Of a DNA stretch of 64,000 nt, positions 56,901-63,895 are shown piece by piece. The number at the start of each line of letters is the position of its first letter. Position 1 is the stretch's first letter. This DNA comes from Alphaproteobacteria bacterium (lineage in GTDB: Bacteria; Pseudomonadota; Alphaproteobacteria; Micavibrionales; UBA2020): the NCBI GenBank assembly GCA_025934695.1, contig JAICWS010000001.1, positions 959,301 through 1,023,300 of the forward strand. Direction: 5' to 3'. The notes under the pieces were generated by a model. The model was not told where the DNA came from, did no database searches, and saw nothing but the letters and a program-made list of their open reading frames with translations. The translations under genes were made by a program, and so were the position numbers.

Positions 56901-57961
56901 GCGAAGATCTGCACCTCGGGCCTGGGATCGAGCTTGTCCAGTTCCTCGCGCACCAGCATGGCGATGGTATAGGCTTCCTCCCCGGTCGCGCAGCCGGGAA
57001 CCCAGATGCGCACGGGATCGGGCGACTCGCGCCGCGCCAGCATTTGCGGCAGCGCCTGCTGCGACAGCGCCTCGAACACTTCAGGGTCGCGGAAAAAAGC
57101 CGTGACGCCGATGAGGATTTCCTTGACCAGCGCCTGGGCCTCGGACGGCGTCTGGCGCAGGTAGGTGATATAACCGTCGGCCGTAGGCATGCGCAGCACC
57201 TGCATGCGGCGGCCGACGCGGCGGACCAGGGTGCTGGTCTTGTAATGGCGGAAATTGTGGTCCGTGCTTTCCTTCAGGATGTCGCAGATCTCGGCGAGGG
57301 ACGCCATGATCTGGTCCTGCCGCTCCCGGTCATGCCCCTCCTCGGCCAGCGCATGGACATGCTGGGCATAGGCAACGAGCTCCTGGGGCATTTTTTCGGG
57401 CGGCAGCACGTAATCGGCGGCGCCGGTCGTGGCGGCCGCCTGCGGCATGCTGTCGTACTTCGCGGTCGAGGGCTCCTGCGCCAGCGTCATGCCGCCCGCG
57501 TCGTTGATGGCCTTGAGGCCGAGCGCCCCGTCCGTGCCGTTACCGGACAGGATCACGCCGACCGCCGACGATTTGCAGCTTTCAGCCAGCGAATGAAACA
57601 GGAAGTCGATGGGTGCGCGGGCGAAATCGGCGCTGCGGGCGGGATCGTGGTAAAAGATGCCGTCGCGCACGCAGAGCGAGGCGTGTGGCGGCACTATATA
57701 TATGTGGCCGGCCGACAGCACCTTCTGGTCGGCCGCCTCCAGCACCTTCAGCGGCGTGGCCTTGCCGATCAGGTCGATAAGCAGGCCTTCGCCCGCCGGG
57801 TCGAGGTGCTGGGCCACGATAAAGCACATCGGGCTCGGCGACGGCAGCGCATTGAAAAGCTTTTGCAGCGCTTCGAACCCGCCAGCGGAAGCGCCGATCC
57901 CGACATAAAGGTGCGGAGAGGGCTTATTTTCTTGCTTTTCTTTGGGGCGGTGGTCCGACAT
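53981..57961 (-). CDS. CheB-CheR-PAS hybrid histidine kinase
   Basis: 1326 aa. Order: CheB methylesterase (~15-205; GIGASAGGFEAL, VAQHLDPAG, GNGTDGALG), CheR methyltransferase (~210-480; WVPGCATGEEAYTIA, DLISCRNLLIYFG), coiled coil (~645-735), two PAS domains (~735-985), HisKA (AMLAHELRNPLAPI), HATPase (VVNILNNAAKFTPEGG, VRDNGVGMTPEM) and a C-terminal receiver (DVILLDIGLPQMNG). CheB/CheR fusions to kinases occur widely in Proteobacteria and may sense methylation or act in light/stress signalling. No MCP or cheA is nearby. All catalytic motifs seem intact. Confidence 0.95.
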   Translation of the reverse strand: MSDHRPKEKQENKPSPHLYVGIGASAGGFEALQKLFNALPSPSPMCFIVAQHLDPAGEGLLIDLIGKATPLKVLEAADQKVLSAGHIYIVPPHASLCVRDGIFYHDPARSADFARAPIDFLFHSLAESCKSSAVGVILSGNGTDGALGLKAINDAGGMTLAQEPSTAKYDSMPQAAATTGAADYVLPPEKMPQELVAYAQHVHALAEEGHDRERQDQIMASLAEICDILKESTDHNFRHYKTSTLVRRVGRRMQVLRMPTADGYITYLRQTPSEAQALVKEILIGVTAFFRDPEVFEALSQQALPQMLARRESPDPVRIWVPGCATGEEAYTIAMLVREELDKLDPRPEVQIFATDINERSLNVARNGVYPASILEEISPERLKRFFTRKGAQYAVNKEIRELCLFSSHDLIRDPPFSRLDLISCRNLLIYFGPHLQKKLIPLFHYALKPGGFLLLGPSESISAHRDLFRPIDAKHRLSQRVSTALRPVNFTMLGERSRNQRPAAPANNCDADMSLYMQRVLLDEFSPKAVVVNDEGNVLCVSGGMDKYLGLAAGNFQNNVVQMAKAGLRVALRTALGEAVKSHRTVAHEDVTVETGDGLQRVRLTVQPMPQIGEETGIYMIVFQDIGAPVPTDAKLRTHSGDAEELIEQLERELRTTRDDLEKTIQDLEVTNEEIKSSNEELISMNEELQSANEELETSKEEIQAANDALGRANSDLENLLTSTQIGTIFLDEEMRIKRYTQPVAEIYNVMPTDVGRPIAHITHNAESMPPYPAPADLDKGDKRVDYSIRAGGRWFVRRVLPYFLQDGRRDGVVITFNDVTAMKEIEHALDLSNRNFRQLAELVPQFVWTADENGRFDYFNQRWFEYTGTKLEDGMGNGWADSVHPEDRARVMEGWAKSVATGDPFEIEYRLRGGDGGYKWFLRRAVALKENGKVVKWFGTSTNIDRQKQAQELLREADRQKNDFIAMLAHELRNPLAPILNASHLLGRKAAQDAELHRVQEIIRRQVQHMRKLLDDLLDVARITRDKIKLEKEPVDLREIVRTAVETSQPILDAKHHSLKLDTQREPLFVEGDQTRLAQIVVNILNNAAKFTPEGGTINLGLGRFGDQAVITVRDNGVGMTPEMLQRAFELFAQADHSLDRAQGGLGIGLSLVRRIVQLHNGTVEAFSPGLGRGSEFVVRLPLVVPPEKAADKEKLAKPQARPKRVLIVDDNIDSAETLGMLLEIENHTVKLAHDGKSACTVAEAFHPDVILLDIGLPQMNGYEVAAYLRARPEFDGTLLVAVSGYGQETDRAKAFAAGFDEYLVKPVDPKGLRTLVAADKKAK

Positions 57962-58172
57962 ATCATCCCTTCGCGCGGAATTCTGCCACTGTCAGCCAAG
58001 TTCTTGTCCTAAGTCAAACGATTTGGAAGCGAAGCGGCTCAAAAAAAACCAGCCGATGTTGCCAAAGGTTATGTAATATCGGGAACTGCGGCGGCAACGG
58101 CCTTTTTATTGGCCGGGACAGGGAACTTTTTACCACTTAAGGATGAGTGCCGAAAATGCGCGTCGGGGGCAA
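57962..58172. other. Upstream region of the hybrid kinase
   Basis: Holds the promoter region of the hybrid kinase. A TTGACT box (RC of AGTCAA at about 58012) is present without a convincing -10. No gene is seen. Confidence 0.35.
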
Positions 58173-58216
58173 GAAAAAGGAGACACAGTGTTACCTGTGT
58201 CTCCCGCTCAGCCAAT
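58173..58216 (-). repeat. Terminator-like repeat R2
   Basis: Same stem-loop as R1, 25 nt behind the stop of the MerT-like gene, with its T-run on that gene's strand. Confidence 0.8.
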
Positions 58217-58240
58217 CCCCGGAAAGGGGTAAGGTTCCTC

Positions 58241-58618
58241 TTATTGCATCAGATATCTCGCGACGAAGGCGAAAAAGAAGCCCGTCGCGTATAACCCCAG
58301 CGAAATCGCATAGATGACAAGGCCAAGGCGCCGCAGCCGCCGGCAGGCCCGCGCCGCGCCCGGTTCGACGGGACAGGGCGCGAGACGCGCCTTCCATTGC
58401 ATCCAGCCGCCCGCGGCCAGCAGCAGCGCGGCGATCGCGAAAACCCATCTCTTCTGTTCGGTGAACCAGACCAGCTGCGGAACGGCGGTGACCAGCCCCG
58501 CCAGCGTCGCGCCTGCGCCCAGCGTCACGAACAGCGCCGGCATCGCGCAACACACCAGCGTCGATGCCGAGGTGAGCAGCGATGCGCCCGCCAGCAGTTT
58601 TTCTTTCCAGCTCTCCAT
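58241..58618 (-). CDS. MerT-like small membrane transporter
   Basis: 125 aa from MESWKEKLLAGASLLTSAST; an in-frame TTG 3 codons earlier is possible. Helix 1 carries a vicinal Cys pair (STLVCCAMPALFVTLGAG) as in MerT, with two further helices (RWVFAIAALLLAAGGWMQW, LGLVIYAISLGLYATGFFF) and a Cys pair in the loop between. It probably imports or passes a soft metal handed over by the preceding HMA-domain protein. The metal is not determined: no merA or merR is nearby. Confidence 0.7.
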   Translation of the reverse strand: MESWKEKLLAGASLLTSASTLVCCAMPALFVTLGAGATLAGLVTAVPQLVWFTEQKRWVFAIAALLLAAGGWMQWKARLAPCPVEPGAARACRRLRRLGLVIYAISLGLYATGFFFAFVARYLMQ

Positions 58619-58623
58619 GCCCG

Positions 58624-58923
58624 TCAATCCCTGCGAATCCCGACGACCGCATAGCCCGCGTCGGTGATGCCCTTTTTGATTTCCCTGTCGTCCAGCGTTC
58701 CGCCCGGCTTGAGATCGATCTCGACGATCTTGGTCGTCAGGTTCACGGTCACGGCTTCGACCGGCGCCTTCTTCATGAAGATCTTTTTCATGGAAACGGC
58801 GCAGAAGTCGCAGACAAGGCCGTTGACGGTGACGAAGATGTGTTTGGCGGTGGCGGCCTGCGCCGGTGCTGCGAGCAGCAGGACCAGGCCGAGCATGGTG
58901 AGGTTTTTGATGATTTTTTTCAT
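58624..58923 (-). CDS. Periplasmic heavy-metal-associated domain protein
   Basis: 99 aa with signal peptide (MKKIIKNLTMLGLVLLLAAP ... QAA) and an HMA/MerP-like fold with metal site GLVCDFCA (Cys-x-x-Cys) and a closing GYAVVGIRRD. It binds a soft metal in the periplasm and should deliver it to the next gene product, which starts 6 nt behind it. Confidence 0.8.
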   Translation of the reverse strand: MKKIIKNLTMLGLVLLLAAPAQAATAKHIFVTVNGLVCDFCAVSMKKIFMKKAPVEAVTVNLTTKIVEIDLKPGGTLDDREIKKGITDAGYAVVGIRRD

Positions 58924-58936
58924 GGCGGATACTTTC

Positions 58937-59593
58937 TTAAAACGTGATCATCAGGTTGAACATGGGATGCCCGTTGCTGGCCACGCCCGCTTCGGCGAGG
59001 TACGGACCCTGGAACAGGCGCACGAGCGGCGTCACCACCCAGGACTTGCGATCCTCGGGGAAATGGTCGGCCTGCAGCATCAGCCAACTGTGCAGGCTGC
59101 CCGATTCAGCGATATAGGGCGCGATGCCGATGCGTCCCGTCTCCTGGAATTCCTGCCGCACGTCGTGGCCCGCTTCGGTATAGCGGTTTTCGTAGGACGC
59201 GTAATAACGGCGGCTCTCCCAGTCGGCCTCGATGCCCGCAAAACCGCCCGCATGCTCTTCGCCGTCGTGATTGGCGACGCCGAGGCCCGAGAGGAAATAG
59301 AGGTTGCCTTGCGAATCCTTCTGGTTCCAGCGGTGCGCGAGCCAGTTGAAATCGAGCCCCGCCATCTGGCCGCCCGTGTCGCGGTAATAATCGTAAAACG
59401 GGCCGATGCCCGTCGTCGCGGTCGGCGAATAGACAGCCGAAACCTCGTTGGCGAACTGGTCGTTGTTGCTCATCACCATCCAGCCCCCGGCATAGGAAAT
59501 CAGCCGCGCCTGCGCGGCAGGCGGCGATAAGAGGCAAAGGAGGACGGCGGTGGAAAGCGCGGAGCCCCTGCTCCACGGCTTGCGAATAGGCAT
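58937..59593 (-). CDS. Exported beta-rich, probably outer-membrane protein
   Basis: 218 aa with signal peptide (SALSTAVLLCLLSPPAAQA). The mature part alternates aromatic and polar residues (YYASYENRYTEAGHDVRQEF, SWVVTPLVRLFQGPYLAEAG) and ends in Phe (FNLMITF), as expected for an outer-membrane beta-barrel. It lies in the metal operon and may be a porin or sensor. No family is recognised. Confidence 0.65.
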   Translation of the reverse strand: MPIRKPWSRGSALSTAVLLCLLSPPAAQARLISYAGGWMVMSNNDQFANEVSAVYSPTATTGIGPFYDYYRDTGGQMAGLDFNWLAHRWNQKDSQGNLYFLSGLGVANHDGEEHAGGFAGIEADWESRRYYASYENRYTEAGHDVRQEFQETGRIGIAPYIAESGSLHSWLMLQADHFPEDRKSWVVTPLVRLFQGPYLAEAGVASNGHPMFNLMITF

Positions 59594-59635
59594 GGTTATT
59601 CTCCCTCTGGTCTGAAAATCAGGCGGTTGTGGTTT

Positions 59636-59953
59636 TCAGGCAGGGAAATCGGGCGGGCGGAAATCCGGCGAGGGGAAGCGCTGCGGCAGTGAATGGACGG
59701 GAAGCGCGGGCTGCGGGTCTTTCACGACCGACACGGGCGCGGCGGCGGCATGCTGAAACAGCGCCGCCGGCGCCATGACGGCGCAGCTCATGCAGGAACC
59801 GCAGGATGCCTTGCCGCTCTTGTCCTTGCAGCAATCCATCATCTTCCCCGAGGTCATGCTCCCGGGGCAATGGCAGACGCCCTCGAACGCCTGCGCCGCC
59901 GAATATTGGGCGAAGAGCAGCGTGAGGACGAGGATGACCCGAAGAAAGCGCAT
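59636..59953 (-). CDS. Cys-rich exported protein, first gene of metal operon
   Basis: 105 aa with signal peptide MRFLRVILVLTLLFAQYSAA. Eight Cys in CHCPGSMTSGKMMDCCKDKS and ASCGSCMSCAV with Met and His suggest soft-metal binding. The tail is Pro-rich. The start codon lies 6 nt behind a TATAAT box, so the mRNA is probably leaderless. Confidence 0.7.
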   Translation of the reverse strand: MRFLRVILVLTLLFAQYSAAQAFEGVCHCPGSMTSGKMMDCCKDKSGKASCGSCMSCAVMAPAALFQHAAAAPVSVVKDPQPALPVHSLPQRFPSPDFRPPDFPA

Positions 59954-59959
59954 ATCTTT

Positions 59960-59987
59960 ATTATAGCACGCGCCGGAAAAGGTGCAA
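59960..59987 (-). promoter_or_regulatory. Promoter of the metal operon, near-leaderless start
   Basis: -35 TTGCAC (59982-59987), 16-bp spacer, -10 TATAAT (59960-59965). The first gene's ATG begins only 6 nt after the -10, so transcription would start at or next to the start codon. Confidence 0.65.
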
Positions 59988-60006
59988 ACGGTCCCTCACC
60001 CTGACG

Positions 60007-60050
60007 AAAAAAGGAGACACAGTATTACCTGTGTCTCCCGCTTAGCCAAT
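60007..60050 (-). repeat. Terminator-like repeat R3
   Basis: Same stem-loop as R1 with loop TATTAC, 24 nt behind the stop of the AqpS-like gene and with its T-run on that strand. Confidence 0.8.
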
Positions 60051-60073
60051 GCCCGGAAAGAGGTAAGGTTCCT

Positions 60074-60745
60074 TCAGCGGGACGAACCGCTGAGCCAGCG
60101 CATGAAAGCGGTCGCGGCAATGGCCCCCGCAAACTGCATCGCGACAAAGGGCAGCACATCGCCCGGGCGGATGCCGGCGAAAGTATTGCTGAACCCGCGC
60201 GCGAGCGTGACGGCGGGATTGGCGAAGGAGGTCGAGGCCGTGAACCAGTAAGCCGCCGTGATATAGGCCGCGACCGCCAGCGAAATGGCGGGCAGGTTCT
60301 GCCTCACGCAGCCCCAGATGACCATGAGCAGGCCGAAGGTGGCGACGAATTCGCTCCACCATTGTCCGCCGCCGGTCCGGATCTTCTCCGAGGCGAACAA
60401 GGGCGGCTCGCCGAACATCAGGTGCGCTGCCGCGACGCCGAGGATCGCGGCGGCAACCTGCACCGTGACGTAAGCCGCGGCGTCGCTGCGGGAGATTTTC
60501 TTCTCCAGCGCCATGCACAGGGTCACGGCAGGATTGAAATGCGCGCCCGAGATCGGCGCGAAAATCAGGATCAGCACCGCGAGCGCGCAGCCCGTGGCGA
60601 TGCTGTTGGCCAGAAGGGCGATGGCGAGGTTTCCGGCGGCCAGTTTCTCCCCCATGATGCCGGAGCCGATGACGGCCATCAGCAAAAAGGCCGTGCCCAG
60701 GCCCTCCGCGGCAAGACGCTTTGGCAGCGAAACGGTTTTGCTCAC
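60074..60745 (-). CDS. aqpS: AqpS-like aquaglyceroporin of the ars operon
   Basis: 223 aa, six membrane helices with two NPAVTL boxes (HFNPAVTLCMA and FANPAVTLARG), the pore signature of MIP channels. In Sinorhizobium-type ars operons AqpS lets arsenite leave the cell after ArsC has reduced arsenate. The start overlaps the arsC stop by 4 nt. Confidence 0.88.
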   Translation of the reverse strand: MSKTVSLPKRLAAEGLGTAFLLMAVIGSGIMGEKLAAGNLAIALLANSIATGCALAVLILIFAPISGAHFNPAVTLCMALEKKISRSDAAAYVTVQVAAAILGVAAAHLMFGEPPLFASEKIRTGGGQWWSEFVATFGLLMVIWGCVRQNLPAISLAVAAYITAAYWFTASTSFANPAVTLARGFSNTFAGIRPGDVLPFVAMQFAGAIAATAFMRWLSGSSR

Positions 60746-61230
60746 GCGATATCCTCCCCGATGGCGCGCAGCTGCTTCGACAGCTCGTCCTTCGGCAGGC
60801 CCGGCGGCAGGCGCAGAAAAGCCCTGATCCGCGCCTCCATGGTTTTGCCGATGCTTTCAAATGCGGCCATGATTTCGGCTTCCGTTCCCGTCGCCTGCGC
60901 CGGATCGGGGAGACCCCAGTGCGCCTTGACCGGAGCGCCTTGGAATACGGGGCAAGCCTCGCCCGCCGCGGCGTCGCAGACGGTGATGACGATATCGATC
61001 GGCGAATGGGCGAATTCATCCCATGACTTGCTGCGAAGGCCCGCCGTCGAAATCCCCCTGGACTCGAGCAGTTGCAGGCTTTTGGGATGAACTTCGCCCG
61101 TCGGTTTGCTGCCCGCGCTGACGGCGGCGACCCGCCCCTGCCCCAGGTGGTTGAAGAGCGCTTCGCCGATGATCGAGCGGCAGGAATTGCCCGTGCAAAG
61201 GATCAGGACTTTGAGGGGCGCGGTGGGCAT
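60742..61230 (-). CDS. arsC: Arsenate reductase, low-molecular-weight phosphatase type
   Basis: 162 aa. P-loop CTGNSCRS (Cys-x5-Arg) near the N-terminus, SAGSKPTGEVHPK and the family's VITVCDAAAGEACPVF block with redox Cys. It reduces arsenate to arsenite, which then exits through AqpS. It overlaps arsR at its start and aqpS at its end. The extra ~25 C-terminal residues are helical. Confidence 0.92.
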   Translation of the reverse strand: MPTAPLKVLILCTGNSCRSIIGEALFNHLGQGRVAAVSAGSKPTGEVHPKSLQLLESRGISTAGLRSKSWDEFAHSPIDIVITVCDAAAGEACPVFQGAPVKAHWGLPDPAQATGTEAEIMAAFESIGKTMEARIRAFLRLPPGLPKDELSKQLRAIGEDIA

Positions 61231-61580
61231 CAGCAGCAGTTCGACAGTTCAATCACGCTGCACCCTTTTTTCTTGTCGTTGCGGACGCTGGCAACGGCGA
61301 CGCCGCAGCAGTCTTCGACCATATAGCGGATCAGGCCGGTGAAGAAGGCGAAATTCGCGGTGTAGATGATGGACCGCCCTTTGCGCCGCGACAGCACCAG
61401 CCCCGCGTTGCTCATATGCGAGAGATGGAACGACAGCGTATTGGCCGGAACGCCCAGTTTTTCGCTTAACGCGCCCGCGGGCGCGCCCTGCGGACCGTGT
61501 TCGACCAGCAGGCGGAACACTTTCAGGCGGGTTTCCTGCGACAGGGCGTCGAAAGCGATGAGGGCTTTTTGTATATCCAT
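61230..61580 (-). CDS. arsR: ArsR-family repressor
   Basis: 116 aa winged helix (MDIQKALIAFDALSQETRLK..., VPANTLSFHLSHMSNAGLVL). There is no CVC motif in the recognition helix, but Cys pairs lie near the end (MVEDCCGVAV and ELSNCC), a placement seen in other ArsR proteins that sense arsenite with C-terminal thiols. First gene of arsR-arsC-aqpS and likely autoregulated through the dyad at 61583-61598. Confidence 0.92.
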   Translation of the reverse strand: MDIQKALIAFDALSQETRLKVFRLLVEHGPQGAPAGALSEKLGVPANTLSFHLSHMSNAGLVLSRRKGRSIIYTANFAFFTGLIRYMVEDCCGVAVASVRNDKKKGCSVIELSNCC

Positions 61581-61582
61581 AG

Positions 61583-61614
61583 TTCCAGAATAATGGAAAT
61601 ATAAAACATGTCAA
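61583..61614 (-). promoter_or_regulatory. ars promoter with ArsR operator candidate
   Basis: -35 TTGACA (61609-61614), about 16-bp spacer, -10 near TATTCT. A perfect dyad TTCCA-N6-TGGAA (61583-61598) overlaps the -10 and lies just before the arsR start. Confidence 0.65.
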
Positions 61615-61663
61615 GCGAACCGCGGAAATGCTTTAGCGCGGCTTGAAATGCCAGGCGCAAAAT

Positions 61664-61706
61664 AAAAAGGAGACGCAGTGTTACCTGCGTCTCCCGCTCA
61701 GCCAAT
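61664..61706 (-). repeat. Terminator-like repeat R4 (compensatory variant)
   Basis: Stem GGAGACGCAG / CTGCGTCTCC: both arms changed together relative to R1-R3 and R5, with the same flanks. No gene ends directly in front of it. Confidence 0.8.
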
Positions 61707-61755
61707 AGCGGACTTCCGGTTTGGGTTCCGGCATTCATTCATCGCCGGGGGAAAA

Positions 61756-61799
61756 GAAAAAGGAGACACAGTATTACCTGTGTCTCCCGCTCAGCCAAT
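61756..61799 (-). repeat. Terminator-like repeat R5
   Basis: Stem GGAGACACAG / CTGTGTCTCC with loop TATTAC and CGCTCAGCCAAT flank, 50 nt from R4. Confidence 0.8.
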
Positions 61800-62080
61800 T
61801 CCCGGGAAATAGAAACGTTCCAAGTCCCATGCTCACAAAAATGCAGGAAGCCGGCCCGAGGTCCAGCAGCCGCTTTGCAACCCCCGGCGAAAGCCGGGAC
61901 TTGGCGTTCATGCGCAGGTGCGGCGGCTCCGTTTGAAGACGGTGCCGCCACGCGAGCGGATATATCCGAGACCCCGGGTTACGAGCGGAGTTGCTTCAAT
62001 TGAAAACAGCCTCGGTTGGGTTTGCCACGTTTTCAAGTAACTGAAAGAACGGGAAAATATTCCCCCGCCGCACGCTATGT
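61800..62080. other. Intergenic stretch without a gene
   Basis: About 280 bp between repeat R5 and promoter L9. No coding frame or further repeat is supported. Confidence 0.4.
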
Positions 62081-62231
62081 TTGACATAACGCAAAAGAAT
62101 CTGCTATAAACTCCTCCACGCAAGGCGCTCCACCGCGGCAGCTCGATTTACGCCTGTTTCGCGACTGCCGGTATAGCCCTCCCGCCTTTGCAAAAACGGC
62201 CAGGAACGACACTATTGTTCATGGCTGTTTT
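62081..62231 (+). promoter_or_regulatory. Promoter plus two-hairpin leader L9
   Basis: -35 TTGACA (62081-62086), 18-bp spacer, -10 TATAAA (62105-62110). Hairpin I (62136-62170): CGGCAG / CTGCCG around ATTTACGCCTGTTTC. Hairpin II (62194-62230): AAACGGCCA / TGGCTGTTT. An ATG (62221) lies inside its 3' arm and is in frame with the gene below. Confidence 0.72.
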
Positions 62232-62304
62232 GCGCCTTTCCCTCACGCATTCGCAAACGCCCGGCATGGTTCGCTTCCGCCAACGCAGACGAAGGAGAGC
62301 CGCC

Positions 62305-62781
62305 ATGAACCTGAAAGAAAAATTCGAAGACGCCGCCGTCGAGGGCGCGGCCAAAGCCGTGAGAAAATCGCTGAACAAAATCGACGCCGCGCTGGAAAGC
62401 TTTGCCGAAATGCTTGACGTCCGCGTGGAACGCGCGCTGCAGGAAACGAAGCGCGGCGCCTTTGGGATCGCGCATGAGGTGCTCAAACAAGCGATGGGCT
62501 GCAACGAGCATGATGACGCCCGCCTTTCCGACATGATCCCCTTCATCGGCAAGATCGAGGCGCTTCCCTCGTATAAGAAACTCATGAGCCTCTGCGCCGC
62601 GCCCGAGCGCGATGTCTGCTGCACCGTCCATCTGTTCGAAGGCAAGGCATCTGTCCTGATGCTGAGCATCGGCATCGATCCCGCCAGGAGCGCCGCCGGC
62701 AGCGGCCTGGCCGTGGCGGACGGTGCGGGAACGATCGAGCGGCGCGCGAGCCTGTTCCCCGGGCGCTCTGGCGCCTGCTGA
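62305..62781 (+). CDS. Unknown soluble protein under leader L9
   Basis: 158 aa from MNLKEKFEDAAVEGAAKAVR (SD AAGGAGAG, 6 nt). An in-frame ATG at 62221 inside hairpin II would add 28 basic residues (MAVLRLSLTHSQTPG...) and may be used instead. A helical N-terminal half is followed by a mixed half (LPSYKKLMSLCAAPERDVCC). The end (ERRASLFPGRSGAC) is not a clear tail motif. No family is recognised. Confidence 0.6.
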   Translation: MNLKEKFEDAAVEGAAKAVRKSLNKIDAALESFAEMLDVRVERALQETKRGAFGIAHEVLKQAMGCNEHDDARLSDMIPFIGKIEALPSYKKLMSLCAAPERDVCCTVHLFEGKASVLMLSIGIDPARSAAGSGLAVADGAGTIERRASLFPGRSGAC

Positions 62782-62827
62782 AAACATCTTTGTCAGTTGG
62801 ATACGGTGCGGAAGGAGCGCCGCACCG

Positions 62828-62864
62828 CAGCCGCCGCGGAGAAATCCGCGGCGGCTGAAATTTT
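62828..62864 (+). terminator. Terminator behind gene 62305-62781
   Basis: Perfect 13-bp stem CAGCCGCCGCGGA / TCCGCGGCGGCTG, GAAA loop, then AAATTTT. Confidence 0.85.
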
Positions 62865-62938
62865 AGCTCTCGCCTAAGTCCAGCGTTCCGGAAAACTGGA
62901 CAGCCGTTTCAGGGCTGATTTTTCGGCACCGGCGGGTT

Positions 62939-63862
62939 ATGCTGGACCTTATGGGGATGAGTCAGGGGACAAAGACGTATCTGATTATCGCCGGGGCCGC
63001 TTTCGCGCTCTATTACGCGTCGGGCTTCGTGCAGGATTACTGCCACGACAGCGGCGCCACCACGCGCTTTTGCCGCCGCATGCATTTGTCGAGCGCGCCC
63101 GCGCCAGTGCAACCGCAGGTTTCTGCCACGCCAAAAGCGAGCCCAGCTGCCGTGGATCATGGCGATGAACTCTATAACAACATCGCAAAACAGTTCCCAA
63201 TAGGATCATCTGAAGCAGACTTGTTAGCTGCCCTGGCAGAACATCACTATGTAGATACGAATGATCACACCGCCAACTCGCATTGCCAGAACCCCCGCGC
63301 ATTTACGACAGGCTTGAAGCATGTTGCCGACTGGACGGCTGCTGAATACTTCATCAGTTGGTGCTCTGATGCAAATGGCAAGATAACATGGATAGGACTC
63401 GGAGGCAGTTCAGTAAGAGGAACTCCCATAGCTCCTGCAGCAGGCCAAACACTGTCGCTCCCCGTGACGCCGGAAACGCCCGCAAACGATCACCTGAAGG
63501 CCGAAACTACCAGCGATAACCGCCCGGTCATGCCCGACGCGAACCCGCCTGCGCCAGCGCCGGATGCCATCCCTTCTCCCTCGAGCCAACCTGCGCCGCC
63601 CGCGAAACCCGCGTCGCGCCTCCTCGTGCTGGGCGACGTCATGTATAAGAGCCCGTCGGACTGGACGATCTGGCTCGATGGCAAGCCCGTGACGCCCGCC
63701 GCGAAGCCCAAGGAACTGATCGAGATCAGCGTTGCACCGACCTCCGTGCGCCTGAAGTGGTTCGACATGGACTCCAGCCAGCTCATCGACGCCACGCTGC
63801 CGCCGCATGCGGCCTATGACATGGACCGGCATGTCGTCGTGCCTGCGCCGGCATCGAAATAA
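62939..63862 (+). CDS. Membrane-anchored envelope protein with Pro-rich linker
   Basis: Up to 307 aa; starts at 62939, 62951 or 62957 are all possible and none has a strong SD. N-terminal membrane anchor (TYLIIAGAAFALYYASGF). Residues ~70-165 form a domain with conserved-looking Cys. A Pro/Ala linker follows. The C-terminal ~80 residues are a beta-rich domain (VMYKSPSDWTIWLDGKPVTP ... PHAAYDMDRHVVVP) of a kind seen in secretion or pilus accessory proteins. That last link is only an impression. It precedes another exported gene. Confidence 0.65.
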   Translation: MLDLMGMSQGTKTYLIIAGAAFALYYASGFVQDYCHDSGATTRFCRRMHLSSAPAPVQPQVSATPKASPAAVDHGDELYNNIAKQFPIGSSEADLLAALAEHHYVDTNDHTANSHCQNPRAFTTGLKHVADWTAAEYFISWCSDANGKITWIGLGGSSVRGTPIAPAAGQTLSLPVTPETPANDHLKAETTSDNRPVMPDANPPAPAPDAIPSPSSQPAPPAKPASRLLVLGDVMYKSPSDWTIWLDGKPVTPAAKPKELIEISVAPTSVRLKWFDMDSSQLIDATLPPHAAYDMDRHVVVPAPASK

Positions 63863-63895
63863 ACGGGCATTTTTTTATTTATTACGGACTTCGGA

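Noticed and set aside
54785-58012. 1075-codon open frame on the plus strand opposite the hybrid kinase
   Set aside because: Exactly antisense to the CheB-CheR kinase, with Arg/His/Val-rich composition typical of the mirror frame of a GC-rich gene; no domain, no SD.
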